In this document: positions 1 to 11,183 of the stretch, piece by piece
How the letters are laid out: every line of letters starts with the position of its first letter
Numbering within the stretch: the stretch's first letter is position 1
Source: Humulus lupulus
Taxonomy: Eukaryota > Streptophyta > Magnoliopsida > Rosales > Cannabaceae
Assembly: GCF_963169125.1 (NCBI RefSeq)
Contig: NC_084794.1
Location: forward strand, 157,366,858-157,430,857
Direction of reading: 5' to 3'
Length of the DNA: 64,000 nt
The notes under the pieces: model-generated
Seen by the model: the letters and a program-made list of their open reading frames with translations, nothing else
The model's database searches: none
What the model was told of the DNA's origin: nothing
Made by a program: the position numbers and the translations under genes

Positions 1-240
1 AAGTTCATTAACCTTAAGTTTGGAAAAGGATATTCAAGATGAAGAGGAGATTAGATGAAAGTATAGGTTGTTCAAAGTAAGGTTAATAGTCAAAGTCTAC
101 AAACAAAAAGAAGAAATTTATTACTCGAATAAATACCTTCTACTATAACTAAGCTTAAATCTTTTTACATTCTCTTATCCATTTCTTTTTGCAAGGATTA
201 TGAGATTTATTAAAATGGATTTTTAAATAGTGTTTTCTGA

Positions 241-835
241 ATGGCTGACATGACAAAACCGTTTGAAGATCTCGACCATAAAGATTTAAAATAAAAGATA
301 AAAAATAATGTTTTTTGCAAGGCTTCTTAAATCCACCTTCAGATTTTAACGAGTCATCATATCTTAAATATCTTTGATTTAGTGAAGGATTCTGTTCTGA
401 TTTTTATTCTTTATGTTGATAACATTCTGATCATTGGGAAAGATGTAGAGAAATTATCAAAAGTAAAGAAATGGTTAGCTGAACATTTCTAAATATTAGA
501 TTTGGAATAACCAAATATGTTCTATACATTCAAATCTTTAGAGATTGAAAGAACAATCTTTTGGCACAGTCTCAAACAACTTATATAGATAAGAAGCTTT
601 AATACCTTAGTTTCCAAAAGTCCAAGAAAGACTTTTTGCCTTCTCGGTCAGGACGATGTATTATCAAAATAATAATGTCCATTTATTCTTTCACAAGAAA
701 AGAAGGGCATGAGACATTATTCCTACAACTCAGTGATGGACTTTTTAATGTATCGAATGTTATGTGTTCAAATACTTTTAGGGTTGATTTAGGCGACAAA
801 TCTATACCAATACATTACATCTTCCCAAAATAACC
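241..835 (+). pseudogene. Ty1/copia reverse transcriptase fragment
   Basis: Decayed piece of a copia-type reverse transcriptase. Around 397-440 the plus strand reads VLIFILYVDNILIIG, the copia YVDD catalytic box with the second Asp changed to Asn (YVDN at 412-423). It is followed by KDVEKLSKVKKWLAEHF, which matches the usual copia spacing to the next block. Further on, pieces resembling SQ.TYIDK (about 568-600) and KKDFLPSRSG (about 625-655) appear in other frames, so there are several frameshifts and stops. No LTR, integrase or RNase H is attached. The fragment ends near 835, where a different LTR begins. It cannot code for a working enzyme. The family assignment is well supported; the exact borders are not. 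Confidence 0.75.
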
Positions 836-837
836 TT

Positions 838-2774
838 GGTCGTGGCATCCAGGTAGGCCGAACATGTACCCATCACTCCACGCTCTTCGTACTCATGATT
901 GGTTGACCTTTCCTTTGCCCTTATCTGCACCATAGAGCACTCGTGAGTCGAAGCCTAGCAAGAAAACCCAACACAAAACCATTAACATATGCATATCTAT
1001 CAAAAGCATATAACAAAATAGCCAACGGTCTAAACACATAGCGGCCATGCCGTCCCAGGCGCTTTACCAGGTCATGGGTTCGCGGTCTTCACCGAGAGGA
1101 TGACTCCAGCTTCCTAGGAGGGTCTCGTCCTAACGGCCTGTACTCCGCGTGCTCAACGTCGTTCCTGGCCCCTTGTCGTACTCGGCTTCCTGCCGTTTCC
1201 TACCTTACCCTTTCACTCACAAATATGCATTACATAGCATAATATCAATAGATATCTAAAAATATACTAAATATAAACAATAGGGCTACACCCTGCAATT
1301 CAATCAATAGGGCCATGCCCAACATTACAAACATTAGGGCCACGCCCTTCTCTATGGGTACAACAGTTTTCTTACTTGTGTCCCAAGCTATTTGAGCACC
1401 ACAATCCCGAGCATAGTCCTCTAACCCGAGCCTCGTTGAAACCCTACTCACAACATATTTATAATAATCATAAAAATAACTTTGGAATATAAATCTAGCC
1501 TTTGGGACCTCAGATTCTACCAATCCGGGTAGTAAAATCCTTCCCGAGCCTTAACATTTGAGTTCCCGAGCTAAAAACATTCAAACTACCAATCTTTTCA
1601 TTTGAGTCGCGGCCCAGCCCCTTAAGGGCCACGACTCGCTCAAGTCAGAGGAAAAATTTCTTTCTGCTGAGGGACATGGGCCATGGCGCACCTGGGCAGA
1701 CAGAGGCTTCCCAACCTTTTCAACATACACGAGTCGCAGTGCTTGAAGAACAGGCTGCAGCCTGAGCCCCCACACCTAGAAAACCAACAATCTTCCTGCA
1801 TTTTCCTTGAGTTAATCCCCAATTTCATATCCCAAACACCAATTAAACCCAGAATTAAGCTTGGATTCCTTATTCACATACCCTAGACAACACAACAAAT
1901 CCATAAACAACCCCATATACTAAGCGAACTTCCAAGATCATACTTTGAACCCACTTTCATGCAAGCTTTAAAGTCTTAACAAAAATTCAATAGAGTTTAA
2001 CAGATTCAATGGCTAAAGCTCCTTACCTTGTTGATATCTTTACCCTTGAGCTAATCCCAACCACAGCCAGCTTCCAATTCCTCAAAGAACTAAGACTAAA
2101 ATCCTCAAATTGATCCAAACGCTTCAAACACCAAGGAAGAGCAAGGGAGAACCAAAGGAGAGAGAGACTTGAGAGCTTCTACCTTATTTTTCACTTAGTT
2201 CTAGTAGTTTCTCAAGCTATCTAAGTGTATATCCAGCCTTAGTCAAAAAGTCTAAAATGCCCCTTAAGTCTATATTAATCCTCAAGTGCCACCAAGGGCA
2301 ATTTCGTCAATTGTCAAGTCTCGTTAATTCCTCGAGTGTTCCTATAACTCCTTGTTTAATCCCGACATGTCCAAATCATTGCTAAATTACTACCCATTAC
2401 TCGATAAATTCCGGACACATATAACATTCTCGAAATACCCTTAGGCTCCTCCCGAGCTGGGTATTTGACCCCATTGTGACTTTCTAGATAAACTGCTCCC
2501 TAGGACCATCTCGGATCGTGCATCACAAATATATCATCACTCACTCGTTGTATCAATCACAATATACACAAATATTGTATTTATGCCCTCAACGGGCCAA
2601 AATTACAAATATGTCCCTAATAACCAAATGGGGCCCACATCCATATTTAATTCACCTAAACATGCATTTCTAATCACATAATCATAAAATTCATATATTA
2701 AGATAATTAAATCAATTATTGCCCTCCCGGCACGCTAATCAAGGCCCTATTAGCAAATTTGGGACGCTATAGTA
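838..2774 (-). repeat. Tekay-like (chromovirus) LTR, truncated copy 1
   Basis: Long noncoding LTR-like sequence on the minus strand. Read on that strand it starts near 2774 with CTATAGCGTCCCAAATTTGC, typical of Tekay-type gypsy LTRs. The part at 838-970 matches 4085-4215 (shared AACATGTA.GCATC.CTCCA and TGCACCA.AGAGCAC.CGTGAG), so the two blocks are copies of the same LTR family. The last ~275 bases of the LTR, present in the second copy (3812-4086), are missing here; the sequence switches to copia at about 838. Short ORFs inside it (e.g. 1245-1523 minus) look fortuitous. I infer a 3' LTR relative to the primer site at 3797. Confidence 0.6.
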
Positions 2775-3796
2775 AGATTCAACTCCCAAACACATTTTTC
2801 TTTTCTTGTGATGTCTGTCAGCACTATACCATCTGTAATCCTTGCCAACCTATTAAGCTTCCAGGCATTTTCTGACGCGGTACTAATGCCCTAATCTGAC
2901 TAGTGACCTTATTTCCTTTGCAGTCCGGCTGTGTCAATATAACACCTTCCACTTAATATTTACCAGAATCCTCCCTTGCTCATTATAGCAATATTATTAA
3001 TCTAGGTTATAACCTCCCACCATATCAAAGCACCCTCTCATGGCATAAACATGGTATATTCCACTTTAACTGAATCTATGCCTCCCTCAAAATCTAGGAT
3101 GGAACTATCCATACTTATTTATTTTTCAGTTCCACTTTAACTGAATCTATGCCTCCCTCAAAATAAAAGGGTGTTGCTTTCAGAACCTTTCTCACAATGG
3201 TTACAATCGATTCCCTCACTTTAGGTTGCACCACCAAACCTATTGGTGTAGGTATCACATGTTGGGCAACATTCTCTGACAGAATCTATTGCCTCAACTA
3301 CCCAGTCCCTCGTACTGTCTCTGTAATTTAGCTTGCACCTTAGTTAACATTTACTCTCACTCCTTCAGGACTAATCTAAGGTTCAACTATAACATACGCT
3401 GCCTCCCTACTCCTAACACAAAGTTTATTTAATCGCCTCAGATGCACTATTCCCAATATTTCTACACTCAATGCTTTTGATTGTCAGACAATGACACCAA
3501 CTTCTAGACTGTTCCACGGTCAAATTCGTACAATTAAAGCATACACATGCAACAAAAATGCTAAAAAGCATTTCTATAGCTTCCTAATGTTGTAACAGTG
3601 TTAATAAGCATGTCTTTTCTTATTCATTTAGGAGACAAGGGCCGGGCCTTATCAGTATAGCTCATGCTCCCTATTCTAGCATGCATATAAGGCATATAAT
3701 TCAATTACGTAGTCAAACATATATTCAAATCATTAAGTACCAAACCATGAGTCGAGCTTTTATTTTGCAGCAAGCGTATAAGTTTGATCGGTGGCA
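2775..3796 (-). other. Decayed interior of the Tekay-like element
   Basis: About 1 kb between the two LTR copies. It holds no open frame of useful length. Reading the minus strand from the primer binding site gives only short pieces with many stops, possibly the beginning of gag. A short duplication is visible: the string TTCCACTTTAACTGAATCTA occurs at about 3059 and again at about 3130. Internal pol sequence is absent, so the element has lost almost all of its coding region. Confidence 0.4.
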
Positions 3797-3808
3797 GCTC
3801 TGATACCA
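3797..3808 (-). other. Primer binding site, initiator tRNA-Met type
   Basis: The plus strand reads GCTCTGATACCA; its complement TGGTATCAGAGC is the 12-base primer binding site complementary to the 3' end of plant initiator tRNA-Met, used by chromoviruses and most copia elements. It lies 3 bases from the GGGTGTTATA end of the adjacent LTR, the expected arrangement for a minus-strand element whose 5' LTR lies at higher coordinates. Confidence 0.85.
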
Positions 3809-3811
3809 AGT

Positions 3812-5440
3812 TATAACACCCTACTGATCTAGGGTCGTTACAGTGTGTGTGTTAACTGTGCTTAACTCGTTAAGCGAGTTGTTTAGACTCAAAAGTGTAA
3901 TTTAAGTAACATAAAGGTCCGGGCAGTAAAAATTTTCGATAAAAAGGATTTACTTTTCATTATGTATGTAAAAGAGTTTACATGGGACCCTCAAAAGCTA
4001 ATTAAATACATAATTATAATTGCAGTTTTACAAACAGTCGACCTAAGTGACAAAATATAGACTTTTACATTGAGTCCCTCAGTAAATCTCGATCGCGGTG
4101 GTCGAACATGTATGCATCGCTCCAAAGCCCTCCAACTCATGGCTGATCATCATTCACCTTGCCCTTACCTGCACCACAGAGCACCCGTGAGCCGAGGCCT
4201 AGCAAGAAAACCCCATATTGCATAACGTATATCAAAATAATCATAAGTAATAAAAAAAATGCTTCAAAATAATAAATGCATTCATTCCAAACATACAAAT
4301 TGTAAACAACTTCACATTAATTTTCCAACCAGTATAACGGCTCATGCCGAGTGGATGCATATTGCACTGCTATAATGGCCCCGCCCCTACGGTGCACATT
4401 GCACCCCTGTAATGGCCCTGCCCCTACGACCTACATTACACATGTAGTGTCTATAACAACCTCAAGGCCAATAACGGGCTCTTAATCAATCAATACAAGT
4501 AGCAACCAATCATTACAAACGTTTATAACAGCAGATGTTGATATAGAGCAAACATTTTCTTAAAACATATTCACAACATGTGTAACCCGTGTTCGATAAT
4601 CAAGGATCGATCAATCACAATCACAACCAATCACTACAAGTAGTTATAACAACAGAGGTTTATACAAAGTAGACATTAACTTTGAACAGATTCATGACAC
4701 GGTCATCCCCGTGCCCTATAATTGGGGTGCATGCCCTACACTCGGTGCAAGTGTCAGTTTTGTTACCTCAAGTCCTCTGTTGACGACAGAGCGACCTCGA
4801 GTGTGATTCTCATTCTCAAGCATCGTGGGACCTTAGTCACAACATCAACGATGAATACCATCAAGAACTAAAACCAATAAAGAGCTCTAGGACCAACCCC
4901 TAGCCCTTGAGACCCCAGATTCTACCCTATCGATTAATGGACCATACCTGAGCCCTTAGGTTTTGGTCCTCATAGCCCTAAACCTGATTTTTTAATTTTT
5001 TTCCCCATTTAAGATGCGATGCCCCCACAAAAGAGTCGCGATAGTAAGGCAATTTGAGGCACCCCTACCTCGACTGAGTTCATGCAGGCTACGACGCTCC
5101 AAGAACAGCGTTGCGGTGCTACCCTGCGAACCTATAATTCTGTGATTTTAGAAATCACAAACCAACCTAAAGACTTTCCAAAACTATATTCCAATCAATT
5201 TTCGACCACCAAACGACACTACCAACTCAAATACATAACATACAACCACCAAAAACCACCAACACACACTAAAACACAAAATCCAATGATTTCTCAAAAA
5301 CACAAAAAGAAAACCTCAAAAGCTTAAAGAACTGGATTTACCTCTTAGATTTTGAGCTCCCCAACTTGATTTCCTTAGCTTAGAAATTCTTAATCCTTAG
5401 CAAGAAGCCTCTAAATTAAGCCACCACCCTTGTGCTTAGA
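3812..5440 (-). repeat. Tekay-like LTR, copy 2 (5' LTR, partial)
   Basis: Minus-strand LTR ending (low-coordinate side) in GGGTGTTATA next to the initiator-Met primer site. It shares the 838-970 block and the general layout of copy 1 but is strongly diverged, with short C/A-rich tracts. The high-coordinate side passes into Tat pol sequence near 5440, so its true beginning is missing. The frame at 5082-5327 is low-complexity LTR sequence, not a gene. Boundaries at the high-coordinate side are approximate. Confidence 0.6.
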
Positions 5441-5442
5441 AG

Positions 5443-8400
5443 GAAAGAAGGACAAGAATAAGTCTTATCGTTTCCATAATGATTATGGGCACAACACACA
5501 CAAGTGCAAACAATTGAAGGATGAGATAGAGATTCTTCTCTGATCAGGAAAACTCTCAAGGTACAAAGGCAAGACCGAGACCCCAAGCAAGAATCCAGAA
5601 TTTAGAAGGCAGAGAAGTCCACCACTTGAGCCGGCAGCTGTAGACTTCACACTGGATACCATACGTCGAGGACCCCACATAGCAGGCAATAGTAACAATG
5701 CTCGTGAGCGATATGCAAGGACCCTCATGCATGAGGTAGGGGAGACTTCCCAGTGTATGGAAATCGAGGAGCAGTCTCCAAAGAATCCAAAGTATGAAAG
5801 TGAATCTCTTACTTTTACAGAAGATGACGTCATACACGTGAGGTACCCCCACAATGACCCTCTAGTCCTTACCATTCAAATCGCCAATGCCCAAGTGAAG
5901 AGATGTTCGGTGGATACGGGAAGCTCGATAGATATCATCTACAAATCATCCCTCAAGAAGATGAAGCTCACGGTCAAGGACCTGACACCATGTTCCCAAG
6001 TGATATATGGGTTCATGGGAGAATGCCTAGCACCAGCAGGAACTATCAAACTACTGGTCATAATGGAGGATGCCCCCAGGCATGAGACTGTGATGACAGA
6101 GTTCTTGGTGGTAGATTACTCATCATCTTACAATGTAGTACTCGGGAGACCCCTTCTGATGGCATTACAAACAACAGTATCTCTCTTTGAAGTTCCCCAC
6201 CAGCGCAGGGCAAGGATGCGTATAGGGTAACCAAAGGGGAGCACGAGAATGCTATAATGCATCAGTAGCCAAGGAAAATAAAGGAACGTGCGTAAAAAGC
6301 ATGATTGTAACCTGTTGCGAAGAGAGAAAAACATAGATTTCTCAAATGCTATAATGATTGTAACTGTTGTCAACATGGAATTTGACGTTGAGAGAAACAT
6401 TCTACTAGAGCCAAAGGGACCTTTTAACAAAGATTTATTATTACAGCAAGTTTCCCAAAGCGAGGGAAACGACATTAGAGCAATTAAAGTTGGGAAAGAG
6501 CTAAAGGTGGAAATTAAGGCACAGTTGGAAGAATTTTTGAAGAAAAACCAGGACATCTTTGCCTTGTCACAAAAGGACATGGTTGGCATTTCTCCATCCA
6601 TAATAAGTCATGTCCTCAATATAGACAAGAACTACCCACCAGTGCAACAAAAAATGAGACTACTTGACAAAGACCGATCTCAAGCGCTGAAGGAGGAGTT
6701 CGAGCAACTCAGGGAAAATGGTTTTATAAGGGAGGCCTACTACCCTGATTGGGTATCAAACCCCGTGTTGGTCCCAAAACCAAATGGGAAGTGGAGGACC
6801 TGCATGGACTTCCCATTACCCAGAATAGACCATCTGGTTGATGCAACGGCAAAACATGAAATACTCTCATTCATAGATCCGTATTCCGGGTATAATCAAA
6901 TAATTATGCACCCTCCCGACGAGGAACATACCAGCTTGAAGAACACAGGAACCACCTACCAGCGTTTAGTGAATGGAATGTTCTGAGACTTAATCGGCAT
7001 AAATATGGAGGTATACGTCGATGACATGTTGGTCAAGTCCAAAGAAGCTGGAGGACATGTTCAAAACTTGGAGGAATGCTTTGCAATACTTATAAAGTAT
7101 AGCATGAAGCTAAACCCTCTCAAGTGCTCGTTTTGATTTGATTATGGTAAGCTTCTCGGATACATAGTCAATTCACGTGGAATCGAGGCTAACCCCGAGA
7201 AGATCAAAGCATTGATCGACATGAAGTCACCTACCATAATCAAAGAAGTGCAAAGCTTAATCGAGGGAGTAGCTACCCTCAGTAGGTTCATATCAAAGTC
7301 TACGGACAAGTGTGTCCCTTTCTTTAACTTACTCAGGGGCAGCAAGAAGATCCAATGGACTGAGGAGTGTGAGGAGGATTTCCAAGCCCTGAAGGAACAC
7401 CTCGCCTAACCTCCCATCCTAGCGAAGCCAATATATGGTGAAGTACTATTCATCTATTTGGCAATCACTGAGCATGCAATCAGTGCTTCTTTGATAAAGG
7501 AAGAGAACATGGTACAACACCCTGTATACTATATCAGTAAAAGGTTAGTAGGTGCAGAGTCTAGGTATTCCCCTCTTGAGAAACTAGCCTACTGTTTAGT
7601 AATCGCCTCTCGAAAGCTGCGTCCATATTTCCAAGCTCACTCAATCTGAGTCCTAACTGATCAACTGCTGAGACAGGTTCTTCAGAAACCAGAGGCCTCA
7701 GGAGATTACTCAAGTGGGCAGTGGAACTAGGACAGTTTGATATCTCTTATCATTCGAGGTCAGTGATAAAAGGAAAAGCATTGGCAGACTTCATAGTCAA
7801 AGGCACCAACCTTTAAGACCCTTCCTACCAGCGGGAGAATGGAGATGTCGAGAAGGAAGGAGATACTCCTGTGTGGAAGCTATATGTTGATGGAGAATCT
7901 AATGAACAACTCAGGCGAAGGAATAATACTAATCACTCTGGAGAATCATTGAATCCATTGCGCTCTCAGATTTGGATTTAACGCTTCAAACAACAAGGCT
8001 GAGTATGAGGCATTATTTGCTGGATTACGCTTGTCTCGGGATGTACATGCATAGTCCCTAGAGAAATTCAATGATTCCCAAATAGTGGTGTATCAAGTAC
8101 TGGGGGAGTATCAAGAGATTCCCAGCCAAGGGACTTAGGATGGTGCAGTACCTGAACAAGGTGAAGGACTTGTTGGTGCAGTTCAAGAGATACTCAATTG
8201 CACAAGTCCCAAGAAAGCAGAACGCCAATGCCGATTCCTTAGCCAAACTTGCCAGTGCCAAAGATGCAGACACCTTAGATGTTGTTCTTGTCGAATACTT
8301 GGTAGAAAGAAGCATAACTGAGCAGGAGGCACTACCTATTGAGTTAGGAGATACATGGATGACCTCTATTATTAACTATCCCAATCAAGGAGTAGTACCC

Positions 8401-9591
8401 AGCGATCGAAACAAAGCATGGAAGTTGGTGAGAAAAGCTACATGTTATATGATAGTCGAAGGGTTACTGTACGATGAGGGTACTACCTACCACTACTAAG
8501 GTGTGTTTCACCTGACCAGTCAAAGCTGTTAATGATTGAGGTACACGAAGGGTTTTGTGGAGATCACACTAGGGGGCAGAGCCTATCAAATAAAATTCTA
8601 AGACAAGGATACTTTTGGCCGATGTTGAATGAAGACTCAATGGAGTTTGTCAAGAGATGCCACAAGTGTCAGATGCTCTCCAAGATACCCCGAGCGGCAC
8701 CTAACGAATTAACACAGATGCAGAGCCCTTGGCGCTTTGCAATATGGGGGATCGACCTAATCGGATAGCTACCCACAGGAAGGGGAGGAGTCTAATTTGT
8801 TGTTGTAGCTGTGGACTACTTCACCAAATAGACTGAAGCATAACCGCTCGCCACCACAACCTTGAAGAATGTCTTAGACTTTGTGGCGAAGAATATCATA
8901 TGTCGATTTGTCCTATCAAGGAAGATATTCTTGGACAATGGGACTCAATTCGACAGTGATATGTTCACCAACTTTTGTACAAGGCATGGAATCGAAAAGA
9001 GCTTTTCCTCAGTAGCACACCCCCAAGCTAATGGACAAGTAGAAGCATTAAACAATACTATCAAAGACACTCTAACTAAATGCCTTGAACAAGCCAAATG
9101 AACCTAGCCAGAATTACTTCCTAAGTTCCTATGATCACATCGAACGACGGCGCGAATGGTGACAGGACATACGCCATTCTATTTGGCGTTTGGATATGAA
9201 GTCATGTTGCCAGTTGAACTCACTCCGCCATCGCATAGACGGAAGGCATACGATCAGGGGAGGAACCATCAACTAATAGAAGAGTCACTCAATTTAATCA
9301 AAGAAAGATGAGAAAAGGCAAGTCTTAGAGTAGCAGCACATTAATAAAAAGTGGCCAAATACTTCAACTCCAGAGTGAAAGATTGAAAATTTCAGGTTGG
9401 GGACTTAGTACTCAGGAGGGTGTTCCTAAACACTAAGGACACTATGGCAGGGGTACTAGGACAAAACTAGGAAGGGTCATTTCTTGTGGAGGAGGTGATC
9501 CCACCAGCGACATACAAGATAGCTCGACTGAATGGAGAACTAATAAAAAACTACTGGAATGGCGAACACCTCCGCCAGTACTATCAGTGAA
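5443..9591 (+). pseudogene. Element A gag (3' end) and pol remnant
   Basis: Polyprotein remnant read in several frames. In order: gag knuckle FHNDYGHNTHKC (about 5470-5508, first Cys lost); aspartic protease VDTGSSIDII (about 5911-5940, DTG intact); RT from about 6540, with YVDDMLVKS at 7014-7040; gypsy RNase H (about 7440-7800); archaeal-type second RNase H (about 7870-8280); integrase with HEGFCGDH...CHKC zinc region (8544-8690), WGIDLIG (about 8745), DNGTQF (about 8936) and NGQVEA (about 9030). The frame ends at LRQYYQ, stop 9589-9591. RT has lost two internal blocks: the TDLNKACPKD region, and the stretch before TYQRL near 6945. More than ten in-frame stops and several frameshifts are visible. 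Not functional. Confidence 0.85.
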
Positions 9592-9719
9592 GACTGTTCA
9601 GCAACAACACAAGTTTTAATTTGCAAATGTAGCATTTACGAATTATCTATGTAACATCCATTGTGCTTCAATGAATGATTTAATTTCTGAAGTTTCTATA
9701 GTTCTTTAAAAAATATTCA

Positions 9720-10330
9720 ATCAGGAACTTGTCCTAAGGACCTGTCAACCCCATCGAATCATGTTCGATTCTAGTCCTTGAGGAGCCTATCGACCCATAA
9801 GATCCAAATGAGAGACTGGTCCTAGGACCTTGTCGCCCAAATATTGGATCATGTTCGATTCATGTCCTTGAGGGACCTATCGACCCATACAATCCAAATG
9901 AGAGACGGTCCGAGGACCTTGTTGCCAAATTAATGGATCATGTGTCGATCTTGGTTCTTGAGGAGCCTGTCGACCCATACAATCCAAGCAAGAGACTGGC
10001 CCGAGGACCTTGTTGCCAAATATTTGATCATGTTCAATCCTGGTTCTTAAGGAACCTATCGATCCACAGATCAATAATAGAGATAGGTCCTAGGACCTTG
10101 TCACCAAATTAATGGATCATGTTCGATCTTGGTTCTTGGGGAGCCTATCGACCCATAAGATCCAAATGAGAGACTGGTTTGAGGACCTTGTTGCCGACTA
10201 TTTGATCACATTCGATCTTTGTTCTTGAGGAACCTATCAACCTATACGATCAAAAAAAGAGACTGGTCCGAGGACCAGTTGCCATCATCGGATCATAATC
10301 AAATTTTTTCCTTGAGAGACCGACCGATAA
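9720..10330 (+). repeat. Tandem repeat, ~90 bp unit, about 7 copies
   Basis: Direct tandem repeat in the noncoding linker of element A. Each unit contains GAGAC.GGTCC.AGGACCTTGT, then GGATCATGTTCGATC, then CTTGAGG.ACCTATCGACCCATA. The GAGAC landmarks lie at about 9811, 9901, 9990, 10080, 10170 and 10258, giving an 88-91 bp period; the first and last copies are partial. Units differ by substitutions and 1-3 bp indels. There is no coding potential. Tandem repeats in linker and 3' untranslated regions are known in Tat/Ogre elements. Confidence 0.85.
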
Positions 10331-11183
10331 TTTGATCTAAGACTCATTACAGGCTCGATTAGCCCATCTAGACTCGATTGGTCCAACTTAGACATTTCTG
10401 TCTACAAACAATATAACGAGTACACGAGAGATTATGTAGATCGTGATCGACACTTGCTACACAATCTACATCTGTGTATAGGTATCATTACTACTAAGTA
10501 TGAAACCATCACCCGACTACCGAAGGGGGACGAGCATTTGTGGCTTGCATCATTGGATGAAAAGGATAGTACAATGTGTCTAGATGCTCGAAGCAAGGCA
10601 TGGTCAAGTAGCAAGTGACCAAGGCTTTTAAACCCATGATCACTTGGGGGGCATATAGTACATACCGATCAGGTTATACACGAGCAATGAGGGTGTGACC
10701 TTAAGTACTAAGCAAGCTCAAGTTTTCTAGGACATCTGTTCAACAGATGTTCCGAAAGAGCAAATAAAAAAAAAGGCATTGGTACGGAGACTCCTAGCCA
10801 TATCCTTTATAGGGTGGTCGGCCAGTCCATCAACCCTGTAGGGTTGTCGGCCTATCACCCATGGGGTGGTCAACCTGACCGTTTTGTCCATGGTACTTGG
10901 TGAAATACTATACTACTCACATTACCATGGTTGTTAGCATGAAAAACGTAAAAGAGTAAGGTTAGTATGGCACGCAAAATACATGTGTTCAGAGTATACT
11001 GATACCTGAACCAATGAGGGTTGTGAGTTGATATACTTAGTAAGCATTGGAAATAAAAAAAAATTCAATCAATACACTGAGTACTCATAACAAAAAGGCA
11101 TAAAGGCATAAAATGTCATATGTAAAAATTATCAAGTACAAGGTGCCCCACTAATGGCATAAGAGGAAAAACATAATAAAAGA
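10331..11183 (+). other. Element A noncoding linker
   Basis: No gene seen. The block AGCAAGTGACCAAGG...GATCACTTGG..GGCATATA at about 10607-10660 matches the linker of element B (about 42555-42605), showing that A and B descend from related elements. Between 10800 and 10880 are three versions of the motif GGTGGTCGGCC, which recurs through the rest of element A. Confidence 0.6.

Noticed and set aside
838..970. tRNA or rRNA genes
   Set aside because: I looked for box A/box B pairs and rRNA-like blocks in the GC-richer parts; only the weak tRNA-like segment at 54003-54064 passed.
1245..1886. Short frames in the Tekay-like LTR
   Set aside because: LTR sequence without gene homology; overlapping frames on both strands.
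5483..5875. 130-residue minus frame opposite element A protease
   Set aside because: Shadow of the plus-strand protease region; no domain on the minus strand.
9720..10330. CRISPR-like direct repeats
   Set aside because: Units are contiguous ~90-bp tandem repeats without unique spacers and lie within a plant retrotransposon.
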